Notes under the pieces: generated by a model
Seen by the model: only the letters and a program-made list of their open reading frames with translations
What the model was told of the DNA's origin: nothing
Database searches by the model: none
Part shown: positions 62,983-64,000 of the stretch, piece by piece
Layout: every line of letters begins with the position of its first letter
Position numbering within the stretch: position 1 is the stretch's first letter
Made by a program: the position numbers and the translations under genes
Assembly: GCA_017506865.1 (NCBI GenBank)
Contig: JAFCMP010000201.1
Coordinates: forward strand, 186,001-250,000
Source: Tribonema minus
Lineage: Eukaryota > Sar > Xanthophyceae > Tribonematales > Tribonemataceae
DNA length: 64,000 nt
Direction of reading: 5' to 3'

Positions 62983-64000
62983 GTACGTATGGACTTGTAT
63001 TTATAAAGGCCCAAGGGAGGCCGGGTTGCCTATGCAATCGAAAAGCTTGCGTCAACGCAGCAGCCTAGTCTGCGCTGTGCCCTAGGAGCTTGGATACCGG
63101 CGCCGCAACACAGCCCAGCATTCGCGCTCCACGTGTGTACGCCATAACGCGCTCCGCCAACTCCCGCGCCAGCGATATGCTCAGCTCAATGAGGATCTGA
63201 CGCTTAGCTAACCCGGCCTTGCGTAACACATCTGCCTTCCCCCCCCCTGAGCACAGTGCTGAGTGCATTGCCAACTCCTTAACAAAAAGGCTTGTCTGCT
63301 TGCCCAGCCGTCCGTACGACTCCTGCACGAATGGCACAAAAGCCCAAGATGACGTCAAGGTGCCGGTGTGGTGCTTGACCTTCGCGTCCTCCCCCACCCC
63401 AGCAGCATAGCCGTCCGTGTTCGAGGCATTTGTTCTGCCTGTCAGGTTCGAGCTCGCTGTGGGCGCGCGCACACTTGTGTCTAGCACTATTCCCTTGTTA
63501 CGGTATGCACTGCTAAAGTGCAGACACCCTGGGTCAATGACTGTGTCCGCCCGATACCCCGGTACCTTGAAGACGCTAGCGTCCTCATTGCGGACAATAG
63601 AGACATGGTGCTGTCTCAAGATGCGCTGCAGGCACCGCTTTTGGGCAGTGTGTGTCGCGTTGTGCCCCCGTATGTGCTGGCTGGGGCAGCTGATCGCATG
63701 CGTGGAGGTGGGGCTCACATCACTGCACCGCCATGGGCACACCTCGCCCTGTATGCCCCACCCGTCTATGAAGATCGCAATCAAAATCATCGTGGCTGCT
63801 GCCATACTGGACATGGGCGCCGCACCCGGGCGGTCATTGGCAGTGGGTGGCACGCTCATCCACGCCATTGCCCCGGACGCACGCTGGCTGCGCAGCTGCG
63901 CCAGGACCCGTGCGCTAGCCTGTTGGCGGCGGCGGCTGGTGTCGCGCGAGTCACCAATAGGTGCAGCCTGCGTCGGCTTGCCCACGGCACCAGCCGAGGC
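62983..64000 (-). mobile_element. second LINE-1 copy, continuing past the right edge
   Basis: From the GTACGTATGGACTTG terminus the sequence follows the full element's 3' tail and coding region to the edge of the window. It is nearly identical to 25785-26806, so a complete copy may lie outside. Confidence 0.93.
63065..64000 (-). CDS. C-terminal part of LINE-1 RT/endonuclease protein (partial at edge)
   Basis: The frame is open to the window edge and has no start in view. It includes the CPWRC Cys/His cluster, RADTVIDPG and IVLDTSV endonuclease blocks, and ends GHSAD plus TAG as in the full copy. There are only scattered replacements (for example MAWMSVPPTAN versus MAWISVPPAAN, and QILIEL versus QIHIEL), so purifying selection or recent insertion is likely. 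Confidence 0.9.
   Translation of the reverse strand, partial: ASAGAVGKPTQAAPIGDSRDTSRRRQQASARVLAQLRSQRASGAMAWMSVPPTANDRPGAAPMSSMAAATMILIAIFIDGWGIQGEVCPWRCSDVSPTSTHAISCPSQHIRGHNATHTAQKRCLQRILRQHHVSIVRNEDASVFKVPGYRADTVIDPGCLHFSSAYRNKGIVLDTSVRAPTASSNLTGRTNASNTDGYAAGVGEDAKVKHHTGTLTSSWAFVPFVQESYGRLGKQTSLFVKELAMHSALCSGGGKADVLRKAGLAKRQILIELSISLARELAERVMAYTRGARMLGCVAAPVSKLLGHSAD

Overview
The window looks like nuclear DNA of a eukaryotic microalga, most likely a chlorophyte green alga (moderate to low confidence). The reasons are short exons with GT-AG introns, GC-rich Ala/Gln-rich proteins, a TGTAA signal just after one gene, DIRS-type and restriction-endonuclease-type retroelements, and short TTAGGG-type telomere-like tracts inside introns. 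TTAGGG telomeres are known in some Chlamydomonadales. Nothing bacterial, no rRNA or tRNA gene and no CRISPR array was seen.

Layout. 1-3.4 kb: short tandem repeats, then copy A of a ~2 kb segmental duplication (copy B at 39.7-41.7 kb) that ends in a broken piece of a TspO-like membrane-protein gene. 3.9-15.1 kb: a head-to-head pair of guanylate-binding-protein (GBP) type GTPase genes, here spliced exon by exon; gene A runs leftward and gene B rightward from a ~300 bp shared region. 14.5-17.8 kb: a 1.7 kb tandem duplication carrying the 3' end of gene B and debris of the TspO-like gene. 17.8-29.5 kb: a transposon nest, with a nearly intact non-LTR retrotransposon (OTU protease, reverse transcriptase, zinc finger and restriction-like endonuclease) and a low-complexity ORF. 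29.9-39.4 kb: two divergent F-box/ankyrin-like paralogues flanking a decayed DIRS-type retrotransposon (gag, RT-RNase H, tyrosine recombinase). 39.7-42.4 kb: duplication copy B with the intact TspO-like gene. 43.2-61.9 kb: one long gene of about 27 small exons for an Ala/Glu/Gln-rich coiled-coil protein, its introns full of minisatellites, telomere-like tracts and truncated copies of neighbouring exons. 62-64 kb: more retrotransposon 3' ends, one running off the right edge.

Themes. Duplication acts at every scale: 2 kb segments, 1.7 kb gene ends, 0.1-0.25 kb exon-intron pieces, and 48-84 bp minisatellites. Several introns contain tandem, truncated copies of the adjacent exon that keep a splice site. 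Two non-LTR families (here LINE-1 and LINE-2, labels local to this window) both end in GTAC and left short copies, some with readable target-site duplications and matching empty sites. All gene models come from reading splice sites and phase by eye; no alignment or transcript data were used.
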